DNA of 64,000 nucleotides, taken from positions 682,001 to 746,000 of the forward strand of contig JAWPMT010000001.1 of the NCBI GenBank assembly GCA_033344775.1, in the 5' to 3' direction. Below are positions 41,553-50,502 of this stretch, one piece after another (within the stretch, counting starts at the first letter, position 1; each line of letters opens with the position of its first letter). A model generated the notes under the pieces. The model was not told the origin of the DNA, ran no database searches, and saw nothing but the letters and a program-made list of their open reading frames with translations. This stretch comes from Cytophagales bacterium. GTDB lineage: Bacteria > Bacteroidota > Bacteroidia > Cytophagales > Cyclobacteriaceae. The translations under genes were made by a program, and so were the position numbers.

Positions 41553-43087
41553 TAGAGAAGATTCGACAATTACTTAAAAGAAAGATCATCGCATCCACTG
41601 CCGGTCTTCTGCTCATTACCTTGGGCATCAAGTTGCTTGGGTATGGAGAAAAATTACTATTGGCTTATCTGTGGGGAACTTCCGCCATGGTTGACGTCTA
41701 CACTGTCGTGATCACCCTGGTATTAAGCCTTTATATTCTATTCAGAGAAATTGTAGAACCAGGCTTTCTCAATGTATTCCTTGAACTTAAAACCAAAGGA
41801 AAACATCGACAAGCATGGGAACTCTTCACCTTTATCGGACTTCTGATCATCACGATATCCATTGCCATCAGTGCCTTTATCATGGTATTTGATCAGGCTA
41901 CAATCAGGTTCCTTGCTCCGGGATTTGATGATGAAAAAGTGACCATGGCCGCCAGTTTACTTAAAGTAGCGATTCCGGCTACGGTCTTCCTCAACTTGTC
42001 TGTTCTCACGAATATCGCTTTGAATGGATTGAAGAGATTTGTCACTCCTGCGTCTGGTGAATTCATCTTCAAGGGAGCCATTATTCTTGCTTTGTTAATA
42101 TCTTTCAAATTCCTGGGCATTATAGGTATTGGCATTGGCATGCTCCTGGGAGCTATTGGTAAACTTGTTCTGCACCTTAAGATCATCTTCAAAGAAATGC
42201 GGCCTAAGCATTTCGGGTGGAAAACGAAACATGCCGGATCGATGTGGCTACTCACCTGGCCCCTGGTCATTGGTGTTTTGTTCTCACAAGCAAGCGGGAT
42301 CATCGACAATGTATTTGCTTCAAAACTGATGGAAGGAACCATCTCTGCGCTAAGTTTTGCCAAGAAGATCATAGAGATGCCGGTTCTTCTCTTCCCCTAC
42401 ATTCTGAGCATCGTTGTATTCCCCTATTTCGCTGAAATGTCTAAAAAGGGAGAATTGGAGAAACAACGCGAATTATTGATCGGAAGTATCAAATGGATCA
42501 TCATTGTTTTTATCCCATTGAGCTTCTTCTTCGTCATCAATAACGAATCCGTCATTCGGTTGATTTTCGAGCGAGGTGCATTCGATAGCAGTTCTACCCA
42601 ATTGACCTCTAAACCCATGGCCATCTATGCCATTGGGCTGATCTTCCTGGCGATTGAGACCATCCTGGTTATCTTTTACTACGGCAACGCAGACATGAAA
42701 ACTCCCATTGTCACTGGTATTGCTTGTGTCTTATTGAACATTACCCTGACCATTGTCTTGATCGGACCTTTGGGATACATCGCGATTCCTCTGGCATTCA
42801 TCATACAGAAAACCGTCAAAAACATCACCCTTTTGTTGATCCTGCAATGGAAAGGGGTCATTGCTTTGCATCAACTGAAAAATACGTTTGTGAAATCCAT
42901 GATCGCCAGTGCCGTAGCAGGCATTGTAATGATCGGCATGCAACAATATCAATGGCATGTAATTACCGGACATGGATTCTTTGCTCAGGCCATCAACTTA
43001 GGGTCAGTATTCTTATCAGCATGCATCATTTACTATGGTGTTCTTAAATTGACCCATTTGCGATTCCCTGTCGTATCTTATTCCTGA
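41549..43087 (+). CDS. MurJ/Wzx-like lipid-linked oligosaccharide flippase (MVF family)
   Basis: A 512-aa protein with about 13-14 transmembrane helices. The MurJ-like features are LWGTSAMVDVYTVVITL, LAPGFDDEKV, ASGIIDNVFASKL and a repeated FERGAFDSSST segment. It is MurJ-like in sequence, but its place among glycosyltransferases suggests it flips the cluster's lipid-linked glycan or product rather than peptidoglycan precursor. It overlaps the upstream gene by 4 nt; 8 bp separate it from the next. Confidence 0.85.
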   Translation: MIEKIRQLLKRKIIASTAGLLLITLGIKLLGYGEKLLLAYLWGTSAMVDVYTVVITLVLSLYILFREIVEPGFLNVFLELKTKGKHRQAWELFTFIGLLIITISIAISAFIMVFDQATIRFLAPGFDDEKVTMAASLLKVAIPATVFLNLSVLTNIALNGLKRFVTPASGEFIFKGAIILALLISFKFLGIIGIGIGMLLGAIGKLVLHLKIIFKEMRPKHFGWKTKHAGSMWLLTWPLVIGVLFSQASGIIDNVFASKLMEGTISALSFAKKIIEMPVLLFPYILSIVVFPYFAEMSKKGELEKQRELLIGSIKWIIIVFIPLSFFFVINNESVIRLIFERGAFDSSSTQLTSKPMAIYAIGLIFLAIETILVIFYYGNADMKTPIVTGIACVLLNITLTIVLIGPLGYIAIPLAFIIQKTVKNITLLLILQWKGVIALHQLKNTFVKSMIASAVAGIVMIGMQQYQWHVITGHGFFAQAINLGSVFLSACIIYYGVLKLTHLRFPVVSYS

Positions 43088-43095
43088 GGTAATTC

Positions 43096-44268
43096 ATGAT
43101 CCTCTTTGTTCTTGAAAAATTCCCTTCGAAATCAGAACATTTCATTGCGAATGAAATAGCTGGATTGTATGACTTGGGAGTTGATCTGGCAATCATCGCG
43201 ATGCGAAAAGAAACTTCAAATAAGTCCCTGACACAATTGCCAGTAACCTATGTCAACTTTTGGGTTCTTCTGCTCTACATGGTAAAGCTCTCTTTTAGCC
43301 GGAATAGGATAATTGAAAAAGGAAATTCAAAAGGCCTCAAGCCTTTTCTAAGCCAGCTGAAAGTCGAAGCAATCAGCAAAATAGCTCAGAAGAAATTCCA
43401 GGATCAAAACATTGCCCATATCCATGCACATTTCGCATTTCTTCCAACGGAGGTGGCACAGTATTTATCGAAAAGCATGGGTATACCTTTTAGTTTCACC
43501 GCACATGCGCAGGACTTGTACACCAACGACTCCCAAAAGCTTCAATTGTATCTGACTCGGGCAAAATTCGTATTTACCTGCACTCAATTTGGTCGAGCTT
43601 TTCTAAAAAAAATCGCACCTCATAGTGAGCATATCCATTGCATCTATCATGGAATTTCACTTGAAAAATGGCCTTTTCAGAAAATAAAGAAGCAAAATCA
43701 GGAGGTAATTAAACTTTTATATGTTGGACGCCTGGTTGAGAAAAAAGGAATCTCTCTACTCCTCGAATCAATCAAAAAGTTGACCCAATCAGGAAAATCA
43801 ATCCAATGTACGGTTGTAGGCTCCGGTCCACTTGAACAAGAATTAAAAGCTCAATCACGGAAATTGGCCATTTCAGAACACCTTCATTTCGCTGGCTACA
43901 CACCTCACCATGAGTTACTCAATTACTATCAGTCACATGATCTATTGGTCTGTCCTTCGGTAAAAGCCCACAACAAAGACATGGACGGTATCCCAAATGT
44001 AATTCTGGAAGCCATGGCAGTTGGACTACCCGTAATAGCAAGCGATATTTCAGGGATTCCAGAAATCATTGCACACCGGGAAACCGGAATGCTATTCAGC
44101 AGTGGAGATGTCAACGGAATAGTACAACATGTAGCGACACTTTCCTCTGATCAGATGCTCTACATGAAGTTAAGAAATGCTGCAAGACTACAACTGGAAG
44201 AAAAGTTTGATTTGAGACAGAGCAATCATCAAATCAAAACCATCCTTCATTCGACCATGGCATCATGA
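43096..44268 (+). CDS. Glycosyltransferase, GT4 family
   Basis: A 390-aa protein. N-terminal FVLEKFPSKSEHFIANEI, HIHAHFAFLPTEVAQYL, SFTAHAQDLYTND, then LYVGRLVEKKGISLLL and DGIPNVILEAMAVGLPVIAS. This is the layout of exopolysaccharide GT4 enzymes (WcaL-like). Overlaps the next gene by 4 nt. Confidence 0.88.
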   Translation: MILFVLEKFPSKSEHFIANEIAGLYDLGVDLAIIAMRKETSNKSLTQLPVTYVNFWVLLLYMVKLSFSRNRIIEKGNSKGLKPFLSQLKVEAISKIAQKKFQDQNIAHIHAHFAFLPTEVAQYLSKSMGIPFSFTAHAQDLYTNDSQKLQLYLTRAKFVFTCTQFGRAFLKKIAPHSEHIHCIYHGISLEKWPFQKIKKQNQEVIKLLYVGRLVEKKGISLLLESIKKLTQSGKSIQCTVVGSGPLEQELKAQSRKLAISEHLHFAGYTPHHELLNYYQSHDLLVCPSVKAHNKDMDGIPNVILEAMAVGLPVIASDISGIPEIIAHRETGMLFSSGDVNGIVQHVATLSSDQMLYMKLRNAARLQLEEKFDLRQSNHQIKTILHSTMAS

Positions 44269-45404
44269 AAACACGAATACTCATCGGACTGGAAGCAACC
44301 GAAGGAGGTTCATTGAAACATGTCGTCTATCTGGCAAGTAACCTGGATAAGAATCAGTTTGAATTGACTGTCATACTGTCCAATTCCCGAGGAAATAACC
44401 TTACTGGAGAAATCAAAAAATTAAGAGACCAGGGTGTTCATGTGCACTTGATCCATATGTCCAAGCAGATCAAACCCTGGAAAGACCTAAAAGCGATTCG
44501 TGACGTATACTACCACATCAAAGCGCACAAGTACGATGTGGTGCATGCTCATAGCTCTAAAGCAGGAGCCGTTTTCAGGATCGCGGCCTGGTTGGCAAAA
44601 AGCCCTAAGATCCTTTACACGCCACACTGCTTTTATTTCCAGTCTTCAAGTCGGGTGAGAAAGCTATTTATTCTCATTGAAAGGTGCCTGGCAAGGATCA
44701 CTCACAAGATCATTGTCTCCTACAACGAACGAAGCTGGGCATTGAAAGAAAAGACCTGTCCACCACAAAAGCTGATCAACATCAACAATTCGATCAACTT
44801 CGACGATTACAAGTTCCTGGTTGATGTCCAAAAATCCAAAACAAAGTGGGGCCTGAATAATCGATACGTAGTGGGTGCGGTAGGACGACTCGCCACTCAA
44901 AAAAACTGGGAAATGCTCATTGAAGCCTCACAACATGTGATTAAAATCCGTCCTGAGGTAGTTTTTATCATTGCAGGTGATGGCGAACTCAGGGATCAGC
45001 TTTTTTTAAAAATCGTGGAGCTCAACCTGTGTGAACACTTCAAGCTACTGGGTCATGTAGAAAGAATTGAAGAAGTCTATGCTGTCTGCAACCTGATTGT
45101 TAGCACCTCCCTATGGGAAGGCCTTCCTTATAGTTACCTGGAGGCCATGCATTTTGCCAAACCCATTGTTGCCACGGATCTAGGTCATGAAGATCTCTTC
45201 ATTGACGGTGACACGGCCCTATTGGTCGAACAGCAATCTGCCAAGATGCTTAGTACAAAGATCACCAGGTTAATCGATGACAAAGCTCTTGCTACAAAAA
45301 TCGGAAGAGGAGCCAAACACAAAATCTCCTCAAATCAATACTCATTTGAACATTTCATCACCCAACACGAGATGTGTTATTTGTCAGGCGATGAATCAGG
45401 TTAA
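44265..45404 (+). CDS. Glycosyltransferase, GT4 family
   Basis: A 379-aa protein: ATEGGSLKHVVYLASNL, YDVVHAHSSKAGAVFRIAA, KILYTPHCFYFQ, GAVGRLATQKNWEMLIEA, WEGLPYSYLEAMHFAKPIVA. A cytoplasmic retaining-type glycosyltransferase. A gap of 153 bp follows it, the largest in the cluster; no terminator is obvious there. Confidence 0.9.
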   Translation: MKTRILIGLEATEGGSLKHVVYLASNLDKNQFELTVILSNSRGNNLTGEIKKLRDQGVHVHLIHMSKQIKPWKDLKAIRDVYYHIKAHKYDVVHAHSSKAGAVFRIAAWLAKSPKILYTPHCFYFQSSSRVRKLFILIERCLARITHKIIVSYNERSWALKEKTCPPQKLININNSINFDDYKFLVDVQKSKTKWGLNNRYVVGAVGRLATQKNWEMLIEASQHVIKIRPEVVFIIAGDGELRDQLFLKIVELNLCEHFKLLGHVERIEEVYAVCNLIVSTSLWEGLPYSYLEAMHFAKPIVATDLGHEDLFIDGDTALLVEQQSAKMLSTKITRLIDDKALATKIGRGAKHKISSNQYSFEHFITQHEMCYLSGDESG

Positions 45405-45557
45405 GGATTACCTGGGCCATTATCAGGTAATGTAAAACATTGATCATTTGATGCAAGGTTCCATCTCATCAAAAACTAGGTTTGGAAATATTCTACTCTT
45501 CATTATCAGAAGCCTTGCTCAAATGGTTGATTTAATCAACGTTCGGCAAAAAACTTT

Positions 45558-46892
45558 TTGCCTTTGAATCTTACCCACCTACATCTCGGCACCTTCAATG
45601 CGGAATATTTTTGGAAACCTCCAAATATGGCTGGCTTCCCTTCCATCATTGATCCACAAAGCAGAAACCTCATTTATGCCATGGACGACCTGCTGGCCTT
45701 GAGTGCTTCGAATCAGGATTATTTGCTGACCAGGTTTGGGTTCGAGGAGACCCACAAATCTTATCTCGAACAACTGGGCATTACATTTCATTCGAACATA
45801 CAACCGGTCATCACCCCCTCCATCAATGGACACAAAGGATTCCAATGCATATCCGAGGCGTTGACATTGAATTTGAATCTCGTTCCTAAGGAAATTGACC
45901 GAATTCACCCCTACTCCATCACTCAGAGTATCGGAACACTCAGCCAAAAACTGGATGCTGACTCTCATCTACCGGATCATGATTTAGTGGCTAAAGTCAA
46001 CAGTAAAGCTTATTCTACCATGCTATCAAAATCGCTCCTGCCAAACTATGAAGGTCAGGTGATCCGATCCAGCAAGGACCTGGAAGTAGAAGGCAATAAA
46101 TTACTCAAGAACCATAATCGGCTGGTTTTAAAGGAATCTTATGGTGTCGCAGGTAATGGCAATCTTATCCTTGATTCTGAAAAGACGCTGAACCAGATCG
46201 GCCGTCAGTTTAACAAACAAGAGAATAAGGGTCGACGGGTCGAGCTGATCATCGAGCCATTCATGGACAAAATCATTGATTTCTCATCCCACTGGCACAT
46301 TGATGAAGACGGCACTCGAAATTTTCTAGGATTTCAGGAAATGATCAATGAAGGTTTCGCTTTTAGTCAGATCAGGCCGCTAGCATCGAAATGGGAATCA
46401 TTGATCCAGCAATCTGACTATCTATCGATCATCAATGATGCGCTGCTTACACTATATCATGAAGGCTACTATGGACCAGTATGCATTGATTCCATGATCC
46501 TCAAGGACCATAAAATCGCGCCAATTATTGAAATCAACGCCCGACAGTCCATGGGCTTATTGAGTCATCAACTCAATGAACGATTCAAAGACAAAGGTGG
46601 CAATGGAACGTTATTCTATCTAAGTCTCATGGTCCCGTCTGGGCAACAAGACCTATATAACACCATACATGAATTATTAAAAGAGCTCAGCCTCGCTTTC
46701 TCTCTGGAATCCCCAAAAGGATTCATGGTCCTATCGGCAAATACCCTGCGAGCCAACGCAAAACTGGATACTGAAAAGCCCTATCGTGCCCGGCTCTATC
46801 TCTGGCACCACGACCCAAAAGAAAACACACTTAATACAGACATTTCCCGGTTAATCACTGCCTTGCAGACCAACGGGATCCATGTCCAATAA
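45558..46892 (+). CDS. ATP-grasp enzyme
   Basis: A 444-aa protein. A pre-ATP-grasp N-terminal region is followed by an ATP-grasp fold: RLVLKESYGVAGNGNLIL (Lys plus Gly-rich loop), ELIIEPFMDKIIDFSSHWHI, GPVCIDSMIL and PIIEINARQSMG (metal-binding Glu/Asn). Such enzymes activate a carboxylate for ligation to an amine or thiol. TTG start, in a local context (TTTGCCTTTGAAT) shared with the first gene of the cluster. It may modify a building block or load the free carrier protein encoded two genes on; the reaction is not known. Confidence 0.8.
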   Translation: MPLNLTHLHLGTFNAEYFWKPPNMAGFPSIIDPQSRNLIYAMDDLLALSASNQDYLLTRFGFEETHKSYLEQLGITFHSNIQPVITPSINGHKGFQCISEALTLNLNLVPKEIDRIHPYSITQSIGTLSQKLDADSHLPDHDLVAKVNSKAYSTMLSKSLLPNYEGQVIRSSKDLEVEGNKLLKNHNRLVLKESYGVAGNGNLILDSEKTLNQIGRQFNKQENKGRRVELIIEPFMDKIIDFSSHWHIDEDGTRNFLGFQEMINEGFAFSQIRPLASKWESLIQQSDYLSIINDALLTLYHEGYYGPVCIDSMILKDHKIAPIIEINARQSMGLLSHQLNERFKDKGGNGTLFYLSLMVPSGQQDLYNTIHELLKELSLAFSLESPKGFMVLSANTLRANAKLDTEKPYRARLYLWHHDPKENTLNTDISRLITALQTNGIHVQ

Positions 46893-46914
46893 TGCTTGAT
46901 CAAACATAAATTCT

Positions 46915-48096
46915 ATGATTATCACAGAACCAAGAACCAACGTGAAGTTCGACGTAGAATCGTACGGGAGAGTCAGACGGAACATCAAATTCCGTGCTAA
47001 GGCCAAGCGGGGAAGGAAAACAGACCCTCGATTTTCGCTGGACTTACCTGACGATATTGGTATGCAAATAAACCGGGCTTGTAACCTGAGGTGCAAAACC
47101 TGTTTCCTATGGAATGACCAGGGAAGGTACAAAGACCTGCCACGCGACCTTTCACAAGTAGAGTTAGAACCAGAATACTTTGAAAAGATCTTGATTGAAA
47201 CTGATCCGGCACATTCCAACATTTTCATGTGGGGTACGGAGCCGCTATACCATTCCGCGTGGGATGAGTATTCACGACTACTACAAGAGCATCCCCGATG
47301 GACAGTCGTTTGTACTAATGGATTGTTGATCGAAAAGCAAATGGAAACTTTGCTGCCCATCTCCGAAAATCTGGTATTGGACATCAGTGTGGATGGTTTA
47401 GCCGAAGAACACAACAAGATCAGAGGAAAGAAAACCTTTGAGCGAACCATGAGAAACATTGAGTTGCTCCGCGATCTGCAAGATGCCGGAGAATACAAAG
47501 GACTTGTTTCCATGCATTGCGTACTGAGTGATGAATTGATCCCTCGCATGAAGGAATTTGCTGAAATGGCCGAAGACCTGCGGATCAATACCCTATACTT
47601 CGGCATTCCCTGGTACATTTCTCCCCAAACAGCCAATGAAATGGATGAATTCTTTGCAGAAAAGCTACCATTCATCGATTTGAAGTACGAAGGCACCAAG
47701 CCAAGCTGGCACCAATATACCTGGCACCTGAGTCCTGAGAGCATTCCTGCTTTACAAGAAGGATTTCAAAAACTGTGTGAGAAAACCTGGGACATTCGCA
47801 TTCGTCTGCAGCCAAGCGTACAGCCACATGAGTTAGAAGATTATGTACTAGGTGGAAAAATGCCTGCACAGAACAAAACTCAATGTTTAGGTACCTCTAC
47901 TCGTCTGGACGTATTGGCCAGTGGTGACATCACCGTATGTCAGAGTTTTCCTGAATTCAGGGCCGGCAACATCAAGGAACAGGGATTGGTCGAAATCTGG
48001 AAAGGTGAAAAATACAATCAGGTAAGAGAAGTCATCAATCAGGGACTCACTCCGATCTGTTCCAAGTGTATCATCCTGTACCTCAACGGGGTATAA
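46915..48096 (+). CDS. Radical SAM enzyme with SPASM-type C-terminus
   Basis: A 393-aa protein. The [4Fe-4S] motif is CNLRCKTC (C56, C60, C63), and downstream FMWGTEPLYH occupies the GGEP-like position. The C-terminal part QCLGTSTRLDVLASGDITVC...FPEFRAGNI...ICSKC is a SPASM-like iron-sulfur region with several Cys. The enzyme generates a deoxyadenosyl radical and may modify a carrier-bound residue or a small molecule. It is directly followed by a free acyl carrier protein (26 bp), a suggestive pairing. Substrate unknown. Confidence 0.9.
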   Translation: MIITEPRTNVKFDVESYGRVRRNIKFRAKAKRGRKTDPRFSLDLPDDIGMQINRACNLRCKTCFLWNDQGRYKDLPRDLSQVELEPEYFEKILIETDPAHSNIFMWGTEPLYHSAWDEYSRLLQEHPRWTVVCTNGLLIEKQMETLLPISENLVLDISVDGLAEEHNKIRGKKTFERTMRNIELLRDLQDAGEYKGLVSMHCVLSDELIPRMKEFAEMAEDLRINTLYFGIPWYISPQTANEMDEFFAEKLPFIDLKYEGTKPSWHQYTWHLSPESIPALQEGFQKLCEKTWDIRIRLQPSVQPHELEDYVLGGKMPAQNKTQCLGTSTRLDVLASGDITVCQSFPEFRAGNIKEQGLVEIWKGEKYNQVREVINQGLTPICSKCIILYLNGV

Positions 48097-48122
48097 AAAA
48101 TCATTACTGAAATCATAGAAAC

Positions 48123-48392
48123 ATGGAAGCTGTAAAAAGTAAAGCAATCGAGGAAGTACGCGCTACCCTCGCTAACATATTGGTGGAACTGAAATTCGAA
48201 GTGACCACCGAAACACTGACTGATGACCTGAGTCTTATTCATGATATTGGTCTGGACTCCTTACAAATGATCAACTTCTTCCTAAAACTGGAAGATGAAT
48301 TCGATCTGGAAGTGGATTTCGATGACATTGATTATGACAAAATGAGCTCGGTCAGCGAATTGATCAATTACTTGCTGGAATCAGTAGCATAA
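48123..48392 (+). CDS. Free-standing acyl carrier protein
   Basis: An 89-aa protein. DIGLDSLQMINFFLKLEDEF holds the phosphopantetheine Ser at residue 46 (LDSL), followed by the acidic helix III. It carries acyl or aminoacyl groups as thioesters. Its position between the radical SAM enzyme and a glycosyltransferase suggests a dedicated building-block carrier rather than fatty-acid synthase ACP. Confidence 0.92.
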   Translation: MEAVKSKAIEEVRATLANILVELKFEVTTETLTDDLSLIHDIGLDSLQMINFFLKLEDEFDLEVDFDDIDYDKMSSVSELINYLLESVA

Positions 48393-48421
48393 ATCGCTTT
48401 TGTACGGAAAAACAGGTTAAT

Positions 48422-49510
48422 ATGGAACACTATTGTCTGCTCTCTTCAGGTGTTACCCTGGGCACGTATGTACCAGCTGTTATGTTGGAAAAACAAATGA
48501 CCTCAAAAGGATTAAAAGTTGATACGTACGTGCTTGAGACCTATTTTCAACAAGGAGCACAGGGAAAACTCATCGAGTTGAAAAAGCAAATCCATCAAAG
48601 TTTCGCATTTGCTAAAATGGCACAAAAAGTGTCTTCTGACATCAAAAGCAGCTACGATGAGACCAAGCTTCAACAACTCTTCGAGACGTGGCAAGCTTTC
48701 GACACCATTCATCTGATTGTATTTTCCGGTTTCTGGATATCAATCATTGATGAGTTTGTTGGGGCCTATTCCCATCAGGTAGAAATTGATGTTCAGGTCA
48801 TTCACATGGATGCCAGCTATTCCGCTTCCTGGAAGCTCCATAAGCAACTCAGTCCTGACTATCAACACAATTGGTTGTTCAACCTGGAAGCAATGGAGGT
48901 CACGCACTCCATTGGAATTCCTCAAGAGATCATCCCTTTTACAGAAAGGAAATCAGAAGTGCTTATACATGGTGGGGGCTGGGGTATTGGTACTTACCAA
49001 AATACCTTACAATCTTCCATTGCGGATCACTATCATCTAAACATGGTTGCTTACGAACCGTCAGACATGCTTTCCAATGTATCCATCAGCTATTTTCAAC
49101 AGCAACCTGGGTGGAATGCGTGGAATAGAGATGAGCATGGTAACCATACCTTCCCTCCTATGATCGTGAAATCACCAGGCAGCGAACCAACTGTGGAATA
49201 CGAATTCAATGGCTGTTCGCCTATCTATCGCATTGTTCAACTCTCACAAGCGATCATCAGCAAACCAGGTGGAGCTACGATCATGGATTCATTACATTCA
49301 GCCACACCCTTGATCTATCTGGAAAACTATGGCAAATACGAAACCGACAATGCAGAATTATGGCGTTCTCTCGGGCTGGGCATGTCTTTTCCTGAATGGA
49401 AGGCTTCTGGATTTGACCCAGGATTGCTCGAGCAAATGCACCACAACTTAACGGAGGTGAAGTCCAACACGCAAGAAGTAATCGACTTGTTGACACAGGT
49501 AGTCATATGA
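48422..49510 (+). CDS. GT28/MurG-like glycosyltransferase
   Basis: A 362-aa protein. The C-terminal part is diagnostic: LIHGGGWGIGTY, then AIISKPGGATIMDSLHSATPLIYL and GKYETDNAELWRSLGLG, the pattern of GT28/GT1 enzymes (donor-binding PGG...D loop and E..NA helix). The N-terminal acceptor domain is unusual. It overlaps the following oxidoreductase gene by 4 nt. Confidence 0.72.
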   Translation: MEHYCLLSSGVTLGTYVPAVMLEKQMTSKGLKVDTYVLETYFQQGAQGKLIELKKQIHQSFAFAKMAQKVSSDIKSSYDETKLQQLFETWQAFDTIHLIVFSGFWISIIDEFVGAYSHQVEIDVQVIHMDASYSASWKLHKQLSPDYQHNWLFNLEAMEVTHSIGIPQEIIPFTERKSEVLIHGGGWGIGTYQNTLQSSIADHYHLNMVAYEPSDMLSNVSISYFQQQPGWNAWNRDEHGNHTFPPMIVKSPGSEPTVEYEFNGCSPIYRIVQLSQAIISKPGGATIMDSLHSATPLIYLENYGKYETDNAELWRSLGLGMSFPEWKASGFDPGLLEQMHHNLTEVKSNTQEVIDLLTQVVI

Positions 49511-50484
49511 TCAATTTTGGGATTTTAGGCACCTCGGACCTCACCAGAAGGTCTTTGATCGGTGCATCAGAAGAAGTACCGGAAGTCAATGTATTGGCTA
49601 TCGCTTCACGTGACCTCAATCGGGCAGCTGCTTATGCTGAATCTCAAGACATCCCTGAATGTTTCGGAGACTATGACCAAATCATTAAACACCCGGATAT
49701 CCAGGCAGTTTATGTCCCTTTGGTTCCATCATTACATGCAGAATGGGTGATCAAAGCCATCCAGGCCGAAAAGCATGTGCTTGTGGAGAAACCCATTTGC
49801 TTATCTTCGGTTGAAACGGCACAAATCCAGGCGGCACTGAATGAGCATTCAGTCGTAGTGATGGAAGCAATGATGAGTCAATTTCATTCGTGGCAAACGG
49901 ACCTGATGGAAATACTGAACAAGAAGCCGTACGGTGAATTGCTTTCATTAGAAACGACCTCACAATACATTTTACCGGAAGAGGATCACACTTATCGAAC
50001 CCATAAAAGCCTGGGCGGTGGTGTATTTCGAGAGGAAGGCAATGTCTGGCTTCAATTAGTGCAGCTATGCTTTGGCCTGGATTTCTCTAATCAACAAGTG
50101 GAGGCAGATTTCAAAGCGGGTGTGGATATGAATTTTCGGTGCGAGCTTGAATTCGAAAACGGTCGATACGCCAGGATAACCTGTGCCTATGACCAACCTT
50201 ACAAGGCGATACATAAGCTTCAGTTTGAAGACACCACCATCACTGTTCAGAACTTCTGGAGACCCACTTTCGGTGCGAATAAAGTGCGACTCAACTTTAC
50301 TTCCAAAGAGGTAAGCAGGAAGCACATCTATGCCCCGGAAAACTATTACGTCAATCAATTGAGGCACTTCGTACTGTTGTTGAAGAGAAAAGAACAAGAA
50401 AATCAGGACTTAGAAGCAGCCTTTCAGAGGGTAAAGATTACAGAAGCACTCTATGATTCAGTGGTCACTGAACCGACACACTGA
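49507..50484 (+). CDS. Gfo/Idh/MocA-family oxidoreductase
   Basis: A 325-aa protein. N-terminal Rossmann fold NFGILGTSDLTRRSLIGA, NVLAIASRDLNRAAAYAE, AVYVPLVPSLHAEWVIKAI and VLVEKPICLS (EKP motif with catalytic Lys), then C-terminal beta-sheet domain. NAD(P)-dependent dehydrogenases of this family act on sugars or inositols, so it may tailor a sugar of the product. 18 bp before the PKS gene. Confidence 0.9.
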   Translation: MINFGILGTSDLTRRSLIGASEEVPEVNVLAIASRDLNRAAAYAESQDIPECFGDYDQIIKHPDIQAVYVPLVPSLHAEWVIKAIQAEKHVLVEKPICLSSVETAQIQAALNEHSVVVMEAMMSQFHSWQTDLMEILNKKPYGELLSLETTSQYILPEEDHTYRTHKSLGGGVFREEGNVWLQLVQLCFGLDFSNQQVEADFKAGVDMNFRCELEFENGRYARITCAYDQPYKAIHKLQFEDTTITVQNFWRPTFGANKVRLNFTSKEVSRKHIYAPENYYVNQLRHFVLLLKRKEQENQDLEAAFQRVKITEALYDSVVTEPTH

Positions 50485-50502
50485 TATTTTCAATACTAAT
50501 CC

